64,000 bases of DNA from Pseudomonadota bacterium (GTDB lineage Bacteria > Desulfobacterota > Binatia > Binatales > Binataceae): the NCBI GenBank assembly GCA_021324855.1, contig JAJPIG010000013.1, positions 62,001 through 126,000 on the forward strand, in the 5' to 3' direction. A model generated the notes under the pieces. It was not told the DNA's origin. It saw nothing but the letters and a program-made list of their open reading frames with translations, and did not search any database. Every line of letters begins with the position of its first letter. Position 1 is the first letter of the stretch. A program made the position numbers and the translations under genes. Shown piece by piece: positions 44,104 through 53,067 of the stretch.

Positions 44104-44676
44104 ATGGTCAAACTGCTGCCGTTGGATGAAGCTCGACGCCGCGGAGCGGAGGTTGGGATTCCCCGTGAATGGTCGTCAGTGAATGCTCTGCGCGCGATGT
44201 TGAACTATCCGGAAGGCGCCGGAGCGGTCGCCAAGCTGCTGACGACCTTGCTTTACAAGAACCGAATTGAGGCGCGGCAGCGCGAGTTGATCATCCTGCG
44301 AATCGGATGGCGCTCCGGCGCCGAATACGAGTTTTGCTCGCACGTCGGGGTCGCGAAACGAATCGGCATGACCGATGACGAGATCCTCGGCGTGCGCGAC
44401 CCCGATCGATGCGCGGCATTCAGCGAGCTCGACCGCGCGATCCTGCAGATGACCGACGAATTGCTCGACGGCTTCGAGATTCGGCCCGCCACGCGCGCAA
44501 TCCTCGAACGCTCATTCACGCCCGAGCAATTCGTCGAACTGCTGCTCGCCGTCAGCAATTGGCGGCTGTTCGCGATTTTTCTGAAGAATGTCGATGTTCC
44601 GCTCGATCCCGGTACGCCGGGATGGCCAGAAGGAAGAGCTCCCGCGAGCACTTCATCGGCTTCGGAGCGGCCTTGA
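44104..44676 (+). CDS. Carboxymuconolactone decarboxylase (AhpD-like) family protein
   Basis: A strong GGAGG lies 5 bases before ATG 44104. The 190-residue protein shows the CMD helix signature RQRELIILRIGWRSGAEYEF followed by CSHVGVAKRIGM. Only one cysteine is present there, so the AhpD CxxC redox pair is absent and peroxidase activity is unlikely. Proteins of this subgroup often occur near aromatic or steroid catabolism genes, and their role is usually unproven. It stands alone, 174 bases after the last glycosyltransferase gene. Confidence 0.78.
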   Translation: MVKLLPLDEARRRGAEVGIPREWSSVNALRAMLNYPEGAGAVAKLLTTLLYKNRIEARQRELIILRIGWRSGAEYEFCSHVGVAKRIGMTDDEILGVRDPDRCAAFSELDRAILQMTDELLDGFEIRPATRAILERSFTPEQFVELLLAVSNWRLFAIFLKNVDVPLDPGTPGWPEGRAPASTSSASERP

Positions 44677-45195
44677 TAAAAACCCGTTTTCAGGGGTGTA
44701 ACCGTCTTGACATCTCCGCAGTTTCGGTGCGATATAGGGCTCGTTGGAGGCGGTTTGTGCGGTGGACGGGGGGTTCGTGTCAGTCCAAAACGAATCAAGA
44801 TTTTTTGGTGGAGTCACCCGTTCCGGTGTCTGAGAGATCAACTGTCGGTCAAGAAGATTGTGCCGGTCTGGCCGGATTAGCGATGAACCGATTTGAAGCG
44901 AGCGGGAATTTGGCAATTGCTTTACAGTTGTGTTATCGACATACCGGCGTGATGGCGCTATTGAAGGACGAGTGACGCAAACCATGCAAATGTGGGCGAA
45001 ATGATTTTTGAGCGAGGTATTGACTATCGTAACAGTCAGGGTACAAACTGCACGAGCCCTGCGGGGGTCAGTACTGCTCAAGAACTGAGCTAGTTTCGTG
45101 CGATAGATGACCAAAGCCGGCTACTGGGGAGATTGTGGCGAGCTGGCTAGGTCAGGTGTGGCAAGAGCGATGCGAATGCATCCGGGGAGGCAACT
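44677..45195 (+). promoter_or_regulatory. Intergenic region with a candidate promoter for the DUF1302 gene
   Basis: No gene was found in this 519-base gap; both strands have only short frames without domain signals. A TTGACT (45020-45025) and TACAAA (45042-45047) pair with a 16-base spacer forms a reasonable sigma-70 promoter about 150 bases before the outer-membrane protein gene. A GGGGAGG ribosome-binding site (45184-45190) lies 5 bases before its ATG. Confidence 0.45.
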
Positions 45196-47115
45196 ATGAG
45201 CACCTGTAACTCGAGGCCGGACGGAAGAGCAGCCTGGTTGGGGGGTAAGGGACTGACAGGCTGGGTCCTTGCGTTGGCCGTTGTTGGCGCAGTGGTCGCA
45301 ATGACTCCGCGCGCATACGCCCAAATTCCGGGCGCGGCGAATCCGGGAGGCGCGGCGCAACCGCAATCGTGGACCGATGTACTCATCAAGGGCGGTCCTG
45401 CCGGCGCGTGGATTCCACATCCGGAGAACCCGTGGCTCCAGGGCTTGCGCATCACAGGCTTGCTACAGAATACAACCGGAATGTGGGAAAACCCGGAACT
45501 AATCCGGACCAACACCTTGCCGTTCTATGGGCACCCCGGGGATGCGTCGAACTCGCTGGCGACGGAACGCAACCTGGCGCAGATCGACATTAACTACGAT
45601 CTCGATGGGCGAAACCATTTCTTCCTGCGGTGGTGGGGCGTCTATGAGCCTGCCTACGCATTCGAGCAGAGCTATCGATCGGTCGATGCGCAGGCGCTGA
45701 ACGCCGTTGGCAATCAGCAGGGATGCTTCCCGCCGGGGATCAGCGGCGTGATTGGCGCCAGTCATTGTACGGCTTCGGCCGCGGCCGATTTCTACAACCA
45801 AGTCGGTTTCCGTGAAGCGTGGTGGCGTCTCTCACTTGGCCCACTGCGCCTCTTCACCGGCCGTCAGATTGTGACTTGGGGCGAATCGCTGGCCTTTCGT
45901 ATCGCCGACGTCGTCAACCCTCAGGATTTGAGCTGGAATTTCGGTTTCGCCAACCTCGAGCAGTCGCGCATCCCGCAGTATATGCTGCATCCAATTCTTG
46001 AACTGCCCGAGTATGGCTGGTTCACGCAGAACTTTGTCGAAGGCATCTGGGAGCCCCCAATCCAGGCGCTATGGAGCAACTGGATCTGGACAGACACACC
46101 TGACCATCGTTATTCCGGCGCCGCTACCAACGGTGCTTCGGTCAACATCCTCGCTCCTTTCGGAGGGCGATTCGACCTAAATACTCAGACCCCGTTCGGC
46201 GGCCCGGTGTTCTTCCCGAATCCGAACTCGCAGACGATTCCAGGCACTCCGACCGCAGCAGCTTGGGCTGCTTACCCTCAGGCTTCGTTCGCCTCCAACT
46301 TCCTGCCGCCGAACGTAATCGCTCGCTGGCGCATGCCGACCTCGCAGTTGACCTACAGCAACGAAGGCCTCCGTTTTCATGCTCTGATTGACCAGCTTGT
46401 CGAGGCGACCGTCCTCTACTGGCACGGCCATCAGTTGAATCCTGCCAGCATGCTCCAGATGATCGGTGGGCCGGTTGCCGGGTTTGGTCCTGCGCCGCTG
46501 GAAAGGCTGGTCGAGTTTTTCCCGCAGTTTAACGACATCGGCTTCACCGCAAACATGCCGATCAACATCCCGGGACAGCTCGGTGCGATGTTCCCGTTTG
46601 TGCTGCGTACCGAGGGTGTGTGGCAGGATCATACGCCATTCGCTTCGCGCACCGAGGCGAGCGGTATCAAGTACTCCGATACGATCAACACCTTGGTGGC
46701 CTTGGACGCCGATCAGATCTACGCACCGTGGCTGACCAGCACCGGCGGCTCGCTGACCATCAATCTTGAGTGGAACAATTATACGATTCTGAGTCCGAGC
46801 CGATTCATGGAGTATGCGCCGTTCACCTATCAGCAGGCGCGACATAACGAAGAGAGTTTTATCTTCGCGGCCAGCACCTCTTGGTGGTGGCAGTCGATTG
46901 CGCCGCAGTGGGTTAACGTTTACAACCCGGACGGCAACACGTTCCTGCTGTTCCCGAACATCGCGTTGGTGCCGCCATGGACCAGCCAGTACTTCATGAA
47001 ATTGCAGTACATCGCGATCGTGGGCAACAACATCCAGGACGACTACACCGCTGGTATGTTCAAGGGCAAGAACTTTATACTCGCCCAATTCCAGTGGAAC
47101 TTTAACATGCTGTAG
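45196..47115 (+). CDS. DUF1302 family outer-membrane protein
   Basis: The 639-residue protein has a signal peptide ending at AYAQ near residue 43. It shows the DUF1302 block GRQIVTWGESLAFRIADVVNP, followed by many aromatic, amphipathic beta-strand segments of an outer-membrane barrel. DUF1302 proteins are thought to take part in uptake or export of hydrophobic compounds, usually beside a DUF1329 partner, which is absent here. A strong intrinsic terminator follows, and its promoter is probably at about 45020, so it is a single-gene unit. It was placed by motif; the transported molecule is unknown. Confidence 0.85.
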   Translation: MSTCNSRPDGRAAWLGGKGLTGWVLALAVVGAVVAMTPRAYAQIPGAANPGGAAQPQSWTDVLIKGGPAGAWIPHPENPWLQGLRITGLLQNTTGMWENPELIRTNTLPFYGHPGDASNSLATERNLAQIDINYDLDGRNHFFLRWWGVYEPAYAFEQSYRSVDAQALNAVGNQQGCFPPGISGVIGASHCTASAAADFYNQVGFREAWWRLSLGPLRLFTGRQIVTWGESLAFRIADVVNPQDLSWNFGFANLEQSRIPQYMLHPILELPEYGWFTQNFVEGIWEPPIQALWSNWIWTDTPDHRYSGAATNGASVNILAPFGGRFDLNTQTPFGGPVFFPNPNSQTIPGTPTAAAWAAYPQASFASNFLPPNVIARWRMPTSQLTYSNEGLRFHALIDQLVEATVLYWHGHQLNPASMLQMIGGPVAGFGPAPLERLVEFFPQFNDIGFTANMPINIPGQLGAMFPFVLRTEGVWQDHTPFASRTEASGIKYSDTINTLVALDADQIYAPWLTSTGGSLTINLEWNNYTILSPSRFMEYAPFTYQQARHNEESFIFAASTSWWWQSIAPQWVNVYNPDGNTFLLFPNIALVPPWTSQYFMKLQYIAIVGNNIQDDYTAGMFKGKNFILAQFQWNFNML

Positions 47116-47130
47116 GCTTGAGTCTGTGAA

Positions 47131-47164
47131 CGCCGCCGGCCACGGGGCCGGCGGCGTTTTTTTT
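47131..47164 (+). terminator. Rho-independent terminator of the DUF1302 gene
   Basis: An 11-bp perfect GC stem (CGCCGCCGGCC / GGCCGGCGGCG) with a 4-base loop at 47131-47156 is followed by eight Ts (47157-47164). It starts 16 bases after the stop codon. This is a textbook intrinsic terminator on the plus strand. Confidence 0.92.
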
Positions 47165-47175
47165 CGGATAAAGAC

Positions 47176-47215
47176 GCCGGCGGCGCGGCTTCCATCAGGA
47201 TGCCGCGCCGCCGGC
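47176..47215 (-). terminator. GC-rich hairpin downstream of the ridA-like gene
   Basis: A 14-bp perfect inverted repeat (GCCGGCGGCGCGGC at 47176-47189, GCCGCGCCGCCGGC at 47202-47215) with a 12-base loop lies just past the stop of the minus-strand RidA gene (47243). It probably helps end that transcript. The run of As at 47157-47164 read on the minus strand is 11 or more bases beyond, so it is not a clean terminator. Confidence 0.5.
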
Positions 47216-47242
47216 ATTGTGAAAGTACACACTGGCCCTGGC

Positions 47243-47644
47243 CTACTTCACGACGGCGATGGCCTCGACCTCGAGCATGAACTCCGGAAGCGCCAAAGCC
47301 TGCACTCCGACCAGCGTGCTCGCCGGTGGATTTTCCTTGCCGAACAACGGTCCGCGAATTTCGCGGATGATCGCGCGATGCTCGGCCTTGTAATCGACCA
47401 CATAGGTGTTGATCTTCACCACGTCCGCCGGCTTCGCGCCCGCCGCCGCCAGCGCCGCGACGAGATTGGCATGCACCTGGCGGGTCTGGGCGGCGAAATC
47501 GCCCTTGCCGACTACGGCGCCGCTTTGGTCCAGCGAGACCTGGCCGGAGATGTAAACCAACTTGCCGCCGCCCTCGATCGTTACAAGGTGCGTGTAACCG
47601 GTCGGGGTCGAAAGCGTCGGCGGATTGATGAATTTCTTCTCCAT
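47243..47644 (-). CDS. RidA family protein (YjgF/YER057c/UK114)
   Basis: The 133-residue protein has the RidA pattern: YISGQVSLDQSGAVVGKGDF, QTRQVHANLVAALAAAGA and a C-terminal FMLEVEAIAVV. The equivalent of the catalytic Arg of true RidA (IRTR, near residue 105) is not clearly present: the matching stretch reads PPASTLVGVQALALPEF. It may therefore belong to one of the Rid subfamilies lacking deaminase activity. A GGGAGG ribosome-binding site precedes ATG 47644. It is divergent from the amidohydrolase gene, which starts 176 bases away. Confidence 0.85.
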   Translation of the reverse strand: MEKKFINPPTLSTPTGYTHLVTIEGGGKLVYISGQVSLDQSGAVVGKGDFAAQTRQVHANLVAALAAAGAKPADVVKINTYVVDYKAEHRAIIREIRGPLFGKENPPASTLVGVQALALPEFMLEVEAIAVVK

Positions 47645-47820
47645 CGAATTTGGCCTCCCGAAAAATTTGATTGGAATCGTTCGCTCGATTGCCCGCGCGG
47701 AACTTTGTTGAGCTTAGACCCGCATAGATGGAAGTCAAGCTTGCGGTACGCACAGCCCGGTTGCATAGTTGGGTCTGCGCGGAGCAGCCTGATGTTTCAC
47801 TGACCGAGCGGGAGGTAATT

Positions 47821-48942
47821 ATGTACACCTGCGTCGATTCCGATTCTCACCTAGTCGAGCCGGAAGCCGTATGGACCGAATACACGCCGGCCGCATGGCG
47901 GGAACTGGTTCCGCAAATCGTCCATCAGGATGGCATCGCGCTGATGAAGGTCGAGGGCCAAGTGTTCGAGGGATTCCCAATTGCCGCAGCGACGATTCCC
48001 GGCGGGCTCGGCGACCTCGATCGCGCGATCCATACGCCGTGGAGCGAGACGCCGCGCGGCGGACGCGACCCCGAGGCGCGGCTAGGTGTGCTCGATGAAG
48101 AGGGACTTGACGCGACCATGCTTTATCCGTCGATCGGGCTTACCTTTGCCGCGATTCGCGATCCTAAAGTCGCCGCGATCGCTTCCGAAGCCTATAACAA
48201 CTGGGTCTCCGATTTTTGTCGCATCAATCCGAAGCGGCTCCACGCGGTCGCGACCGTGCCGCTTCAGGACGTCACGATGGCGGTGCAGGAGCTCCGGCGC
48301 GCACGAAAACTCGGACTCTGCGCCGTGACGATCCGGCCCACACCCTACAATCATCGCCGGCTGAACGATCCTGCTTACGATCCATTCTGGGCGGCCGCCG
48401 AAGAGCTTGCGATGCCGGTTGCAATTCACGGCAGCTTTGCCGTCGGGTCGATTCAGAGCGTGGCGCAGAATCGCTATCCGAATCGCGATTTGTTCTTCAG
48501 TCACGTTATCTGTCATCCGCTCGAGCAGCAGATGGCCTCGATGGACATGCTATGCGGAGGAGTACTGGAACGCTTTTCAAATCTGCGAGTCGCGTTTCTC
48601 GAAGCCGGGGCTGGCTGGATGCTCTACTGGCTCGACCGGCTCGACGGCCATTTCGAGAAGCTGGGCCGGTTCATTCCATGGCAGAAGACGCGTCCGAGTG
48701 AACTTTTTATGCGCAACTGTTTCGTCGCGTTCGATCCGGAGGAGACTTCGCTCAAATACCTGGTTGATCGCGGATTCGAGGGAACGCTGCTGTGGGGCGC
48801 CGATTATCCGCATTACGATTGCGCATATCCGCGCGCGCTCGCCGAATTGCGCGAGAAGCTGGCGGAAGTTCCGGCGCAGGTCGGCGAGAAGATCCTTGCG
48901 CGCAATCCCGCGCGCTTCTATGGGGTCGACTTTGCTGGATGA
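47821..48942 (+). CDS. Amidohydrolase 2 family metal-dependent hydrolase
   Basis: ATG 47821 follows a GGGAGG and starts a 373-residue protein; the upstream frame to 47728 lacks a good start. The amidohydrolase-2 (ACMSD-like TIM barrel) features are visible: N-terminal DSDSHLVEP (metal ligands), GLDATMLYPS, VAIHGSF, HVICHPLEQ and GADYPHYD near the C-terminus. Members include decarboxylases of hydroxylated aromatic acids and hydrolases acting on aromatic or alicyclic ring products, so it may act on a xenobiotic or aromatic intermediate. It has no operon partner. The reaction cannot be chosen from sequence. Confidence 0.85.
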   Translation: MYTCVDSDSHLVEPEAVWTEYTPAAWRELVPQIVHQDGIALMKVEGQVFEGFPIAAATIPGGLGDLDRAIHTPWSETPRGGRDPEARLGVLDEEGLDATMLYPSIGLTFAAIRDPKVAAIASEAYNNWVSDFCRINPKRLHAVATVPLQDVTMAVQELRRARKLGLCAVTIRPTPYNHRRLNDPAYDPFWAAAEELAMPVAIHGSFAVGSIQSVAQNRYPNRDLFFSHVICHPLEQQMASMDMLCGGVLERFSNLRVAFLEAGAGWMLYWLDRLDGHFEKLGRFIPWQKTRPSELFMRNCFVAFDPEETSLKYLVDRGFEGTLLWGADYPHYDCAYPRALAELREKLAEVPAQVGEKILARNPARFYGVDFAG

Positions 48943-49038
48943 TCCTGCTCTAGCGGCTTGATATTCTGATGGCTTCGTGACGCCCTGCGCTTGTGCGCCC
49001 AGTTACGAAGGAAATTCAGCGGTAACCAAAAACGCACT

Positions 49039-50220
49039 GTGGAGCTTTTGAAACGCGCCGCCGCGAACCTGGCGCTCGCGCTTGGGGGTATCATCATAGC
49101 GCTGTTGATCGCGGAAGCGGCGCTCCGAATCGCGAATCATTGGTATCCGTATTTTTTTTGCTTCGATCCGGCCGCTGGATGGAGTCTCAGGCCGGGCGCG
49201 TCGGGATACTACGATCGTGAAGGCGACGCCTGGGTGAGCATCAATCGCGACGGATTTCGCGGTCCCGACCGTCCGCGCTTCAAACCGGCCGATACTTTCC
49301 GCGTCGCGATGCTCGGCGATTCGTACACCGAAGCGATCCAAGTCCCGTACGATCAGACCTTCAGCGCGGTGGCGGAGCGCGAACTAGCCGGATGCCCCGC
49401 CCTCAAGGGCAAGCGTGTCGAAGTGCTCGATTTCGGCGTCGACGGCTACGGCACCGCGCAGGAACTTGTGACGCTGCGCGATCGCGCGCTCGCCTATGCG
49501 CCCGACGCGGTGGTGCTGGCGATTTTTCTCGGCAACGATATCCGCAACAACTCGGTGGTGCTGGAAGGCGATCGATGCCGGCCGTTCTATGCGCTGGACG
49601 ACGGCCGGCTGACGCCGGTCGGTCCCTTCTTTGATTCATCTTCGTTCCGGCTGTGGTGCATGGCGCGATTTGACTATCGCGATGCTGCGCTGACCGATCT
49701 GCTGGCCGAAAGCTGGACCATCCTGCGCCATCCTCCGCGCGCTCCCACGCCCGAGAGTCCCACCGAACGCGCGATCAATTACAACATCTATAAGCCGCCG
49801 ACGGACAAGGCGTGGCGCGATGCGTGGGATGTGACCGACGCGCTCATCAAACAGGTTCGAGACGAGTCAGTGGAGCATCATGCCCGCTTTCTGGCCGTGA
49901 CGCTGGATACCGGCGTGCAAGTTCTGCCCGATGCCGTCGCGCGAGCAAATTTCATGCATCGCCAGGGAATCAACGATCTCTTCTACCCCGACGAGCATAT
50001 CGAGATGCTGGGCCGGAAAGAGGGTTTTGCGGTGCTGGCGCTCGCGCCGCAACTCCAGAAATACGCGAGCGAGCATCATGTTTATCTCCACGGCTTCAAG
50101 AACACGCCGATGGGCTTCGGACACTGGAATGCACAAGGACATCGCATGGCCGGGAAACTGATCGCCGCGCGGCTCTGTGCAATGCTCACCGGGGCCGGTA
50201 GCGCCGACGGCGCACACTGA
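49039..50220 (+). CDS. Membrane-anchored SGNH/GDSL-like protein, tandem copy 1
   Basis: GTG 49039 is chosen because it aligns with the start of the paralogue downstream; TTG 48991 would add 16 residues. The 393-residue protein has an N-terminal membrane helix (ALGGIIIALLIAEAALRI). The periplasmic SGNH-type region carries LGDSYTEA (block I, Ser95), DFGVDGYGT, FLGNDIRNNS (block III, Asn166), and a C-terminal GHWNAQGH. Family members de-acylate or acylate cell-wall or exopolysaccharide sugars. The Asp normally three residues before the catalytic His is Gly here, so activity is uncertain. Its paralogue follows after 10 bases. Confidence 0.75.
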   Translation: MELLKRAAANLALALGGIIIALLIAEAALRIANHWYPYFFCFDPAAGWSLRPGASGYYDREGDAWVSINRDGFRGPDRPRFKPADTFRVAMLGDSYTEAIQVPYDQTFSAVAERELAGCPALKGKRVEVLDFGVDGYGTAQELVTLRDRALAYAPDAVVLAIFLGNDIRNNSVVLEGDRCRPFYALDDGRLTPVGPFFDSSSFRLWCMARFDYRDAALTDLLAESWTILRHPPRAPTPESPTERAINYNIYKPPTDKAWRDAWDVTDALIKQVRDESVEHHARFLAVTLDTGVQVLPDAVARANFMHRQGINDLFYPDEHIEMLGRKEGFAVLALAPQLQKYASEHHVYLHGFKNTPMGFGHWNAQGHRMAGKLIAARLCAMLTGAGSADGAH

Positions 50221-50230
50221 GCGCTTCGTC

Positions 50231-51421
50231 ATGCGCCGCCTGCTCGGAAACATTGCGCTCGCGATCGCCGGAGTCGTTGCCGCACTGGTGATCGCCGAGG
50301 TTGCGCTCCGCTTCCTTATCGTTCATCCCGATTTTTACATTTACGATCGCTACGCGGGATGGACGCTCAATCCTGGCGCCGCCGGATGGCAGCATGAGGA
50401 GGGCAGGGCGTGGCTCGCGATCAATCGCGAGGGGTTTCGCGGACCTGAGATCACGATTCGCAAACCACCCAGCACGATCCGTATCGCAGTGTTGGGCGAT
50501 TCCTTTACCGAGGCGCAACAAGTCGATTACCCGTCGATCTTCTGCGCAGTGATGCAGCGCAAGCTCGGCCAGTGCCTCAAGCCGAAAGCGGTCCAGGTAC
50601 TCGACTTCGGCGTTGACGGCTACGGCACGACGCAGGAATTGGTGACGCTGGAGCGCCGGGTGTGGCAATTCGAACCCGACGCGATCGTGCTTGCCTTTTT
50701 CAGTGGCAACGATTTCCGCAACAACTCGGTCGTGCTCGAAGGCGACCAATGCCGCCCGTTCTTCGTCCTGCATAACGGCGATATCGTGCCGGGCGGACCG
50801 TTCATCGATTCGGCCTGGTTCCGGTTTCAGTGCATGATGCGTTTCGAATCGCGCCACTCACGGGTAATCGCGCTCTTAAGCCGCGCGCGGGTTGTGATTC
50901 GGGATCGCTGGCGGGCGCGGAAATCACTTGCACGTGCGAAGATCCTCGGTCGCGAACTGGGAATTAGCGAGGCGATCTATCAGGAGCCAACCAATCAGGC
51001 GTGGCGCGACGCATGGGAAGTGACCGAGCGGCAGATCGCGCTGATGAACCGCGAGGTCCGAAGCCATCATGTGCCGTTCTTGCTCGTGACCCTGACCAAC
51101 GGCATCCAGGTTTATCCCGATCCGTCAGTCCGCGCCGCTTATATGCGTCATCTCGGCGTCAGCAATCTTTTCTACGCCGACCAGCGGCTGCACGCGCTCG
51201 GCGTTCGCGAGGGCTTTGCGGTCCTGAATCTTGGCGAGCCGATGCAGCGCTGGGCAGATGAGCATCATGAATTTTTGCATGGCTTCAGAAACACGCAGGC
51301 AGGGACGGGGCATTGGAACGCCGCCGGCCATCTGGTGGGCGGTACGCTAATCGCGGAGCGGCTATGTCAAATGCTGGCTGGGTCGCCGGGCGTGACATCG
51401 AAACCTACGGCTTTACGCTGA
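50231..51421 (+). CDS. Membrane-anchored SGNH/GDSL-like protein, tandem copy 2
   Basis: ATG 50231 starts a 396-residue protein with the same layout as copy 1: a membrane helix (ALVIAEVALRFLIV), LGDSFTEAQ, DFGVDGYGTTQEL, FFSGNDFRNNSVVLEGDQC and GHWNAAGH at the end. Again the Asp before the C-terminal His is not present. The two genes are clearly duplicates, probably periplasmic, and could modify secreted polysaccharide acyl groups, though they are about 5 kb away from the polysaccharide locus. The 3' end overlaps the minus-strand cupredoxin gene by 17 bases in tail-to-tail orientation. Confidence 0.78.
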   Translation: MRRLLGNIALAIAGVVAALVIAEVALRFLIVHPDFYIYDRYAGWTLNPGAAGWQHEEGRAWLAINREGFRGPEITIRKPPSTIRIAVLGDSFTEAQQVDYPSIFCAVMQRKLGQCLKPKAVQVLDFGVDGYGTTQELVTLERRVWQFEPDAIVLAFFSGNDFRNNSVVLEGDQCRPFFVLHNGDIVPGGPFIDSAWFRFQCMMRFESRHSRVIALLSRARVVIRDRWRARKSLARAKILGRELGISEAIYQEPTNQAWRDAWEVTERQIALMNREVRSHHVPFLLVTLTNGIQVYPDPSVRAAYMRHLGVSNLFYADQRLHALGVREGFAVLNLGEPMQRWADEHHEFLHGFRNTQAGTGHWNAAGHLVGGTLIAERLCQMLAGSPGVTSKPTALR

Positions 51422-52310
51422 AGATTCCGAGCGCTCCCTTGTAAGCAGCGGCACGGCTCGAATCTGCGAATGGGTAGTTCCCGGGCTCGTCGACCTGAAA
51501 CTCGAAAACCGCGCTGGCTCCCGGACCAACCGTATAGGTGTCCAGCCCATGCGTTACGTTGGCGGGATTTCCGCCGGCATAGACGTTCTTGAAGATCACG
51601 CCCTCAATATCAAAGGTCGAGTTCAGGTTCGGTCCGGCGTTGAGGAAAAAGATCCTCACCAGCTTGTGCGTCTTCAGCGGAATCGGGTGGTCGAGGCTGT
51701 AGTTGTTGAGCTTGCCGTTGAAGACTACGAAGTCCGGCAGCGCTGCGACCATCTTGGCGTGGTCGCCGTTGATGAGGCCGCTGGCGTTGGGCAGCCCATA
51801 AAATTCACCCTGTACGAGCGTCACTTCCTGGGCCGGACCGGAAGGCCATCCGTTGCGCGGCTCGACGATCATCATGCCGTACATACCGCCCGCTATGTGA
51901 TCGAGCACTGGAATTGCGGTGCAATGGTAGGCGAAGACCCCTGGTACGTCGGCCTTGAAGCTGTAGCTTACGGGCGTCAGCGGATCGCCGCCGAAATGAT
52001 GCGGCGCGATTTGCGCGGCGCCGACGAATATCCCGTGCGCATCGCCCGTCGGATTATCGAGCTTGATATTGACCGTGTCGCCCTGGCGGACGCGCAAGAC
52101 CGGGCCGGGAACGGCGCCGTTGTAGGTCCATGCTGCATATTTCATACCGCCGCCGATATCGATCTGGCCCTTGCCGACGGTCAGCGTGAAATTGTGCGTC
52201 GCGGCGAATGCGGGATGGACGCTTGCGAGTCCGACCAACGCCGCGAGAGCGATACGCATGGCCTGCGAAAAAACGATCCTCGGTTTCATCTTCACGGCCG
52301 CCTTTTGCAT
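51405..52310 (-). CDS. NirK-like two-domain cupredoxin lacking type-2 copper ligands
   Basis: ATG 52310 lies one base after the upstream cytochrome stop (coupled). The 301-residue protein has a signal peptide (SVHPAFAA) and two cupredoxin domains resembling copper nitrite reductase. The type-1 ligands remain: His92, Cys130, His138 and Met143 (YHC, then DHIAGGM). Of the type-2 ligands only His129 remains. The position of NirK His100 is Gly97; His255 is replaced by Asp234 (FDIEGVIF); the His306 region reads DSSRAA. Nitrite reduction is therefore unlikely, and an electron-transfer or copper-binding role in the periplasm is more plausible. The MCO family call is secure, the function not. Confidence 0.83.
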   Translation of the reverse strand: MQKAAVKMKPRIVFSQAMRIALAALVGLASVHPAFAATHNFTLTVGKGQIDIGGGMKYAAWTYNGAVPGPVLRVRQGDTVNIKLDNPTGDAHGIFVGAAQIAPHHFGGDPLTPVSYSFKADVPGVFAYHCTAIPVLDHIAGGMYGMMIVEPRNGWPSGPAQEVTLVQGEFYGLPNASGLINGDHAKMVAALPDFVVFNGKLNNYSLDHPIPLKTHKLVRIFFLNAGPNLNSTFDIEGVIFKNVYAGGNPANVTHGLDTYTVGPGASAVFEFQVDEPGNYPFADSSRAAAYKGALGIFSVKP

Positions 52311-52311
52311 G

Positions 52312-52671
52312 TCACTTCTTGCAGAAGCCGCGGACATACTGAACCAGCCCCTTGATCTGATCATCAGTGAGGCCCTCGCCCCACGCCGGCATATCAGCCG
52401 GCAGACCGACGGATGAGCCGCCGCCCTTGATGGCGTTGAAGATGGTCTGGTCGCTGAGCTTGCTCATCGCGGGGCAGTCGGCGAAATCCTGCGGCTTGGT
52501 GCTGAGTGTCGAACCGTCCGGACCGTCGCCATGGCCGGAATCGCCGTGGCATCGTGCGCAGAAAATCTTGAAGTCAGTGGACGGATCGGCGCTCGCGTAC
52601 GGAGCGGCCGAGAGCGTTAGAACGGCCGTCGAACCGAGCGCGAGCCAGAGAAGGATGATTCGCCTGAACAA
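52312..52671 (-). CDS. Periplasmic class I cytochrome c
   Basis: The start is TTG 52671, supported by an AAAGGAG ribosome-binding site about 9 bases upstream. The 119-residue protein has a signal peptide (LWLALGSTAVLTLSAA), a single haem motif CARCH (residues 38-42) and a Met ligand candidate in PADMPAWG (Met94). It is a small mono-haem c-type cytochrome of the usual length. It precedes the NirK-like gene by one base, and a second cytochrome and a porin lie upstream in the same operon. It probably passes electrons to or from the cupredoxin; direction is unknown. Confidence 0.85.
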   Translation of the reverse strand: MFRRIILLWLALGSTAVLTLSAAPYASADPSTDFKIFCARCHGDSGHGDGPDGSTLSTKPQDFADCPAMSKLSDQTIFNAIKGGGSSVGLPADMPAWGEGLTDDQIKGLVQYVRGFCKK

Positions 52672-52749
52672 CTGAGGGCTCTCCTTTGCACAATATGATC
52701 AACCCGGTTCTTAAGAGCCTATGTGATCGACATGCGGGGGGCAAAGACT

Positions 52750-53055
52750 TCATCCGGGCGGCTGATGCGACGACTGCAGGTATATAAGCACCGCCTGGAT
52801 GTCGCGCGCGGGAAGCTGCGAGCGAATCTGCATGTGCCGCATGATGAGTTGCCACTGATCCGGCGAGAACTCGCTGCCTGGGCGCGCTTTGTGACAACTG
52901 GCGCATGCGACCGGCCAGATGCGCGCTCCGCGGATAAATGCCTCACGACGCTCGGCGGCTGACATCGGTTGTTCCTGCGCGCGAACGGGTTGGACCGCGA
53001 TCAGCATCGCGAGCATCAGCGCCGCAACAATCGTCAATCGCAAGGCTTGACGCAT
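52750..53055 (-). CDS. Short periplasmic cytochrome c
   Basis: The 101-residue protein has a signal peptide (AALMLAMLIAVQPVRAQ), then one haem motif CASCH (51-55) with possible Met ligands at Met72 or Met75 (LIMRHMQ). It is shorter than typical class I cytochromes, with a compact C-terminal half. A GAGGA ribosome-binding-site-like stretch precedes ATG 53055. It lies 12 bases downstream of the porin gene and 78 bases upstream of the next cytochrome, all on the minus strand, so these form one unit. Confidence 0.8.
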   Translation of the reverse strand: MRQALRLTIVAALMLAMLIAVQPVRAQEQPMSAAERREAFIRGARIWPVACASCHKARPGSEFSPDQWQLIMRHMQIRSQLPARDIQAVLIYLQSSHQPPG

Positions 53056-53067
53056 TGCCCGTCCTCC

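Noticed and set aside
44677-45114. Short frames on both strands before the DUF1302 gene
   Set aside because: They have low similarity to any known protein, no good ribosome-binding sites, and a promoter is expected there.
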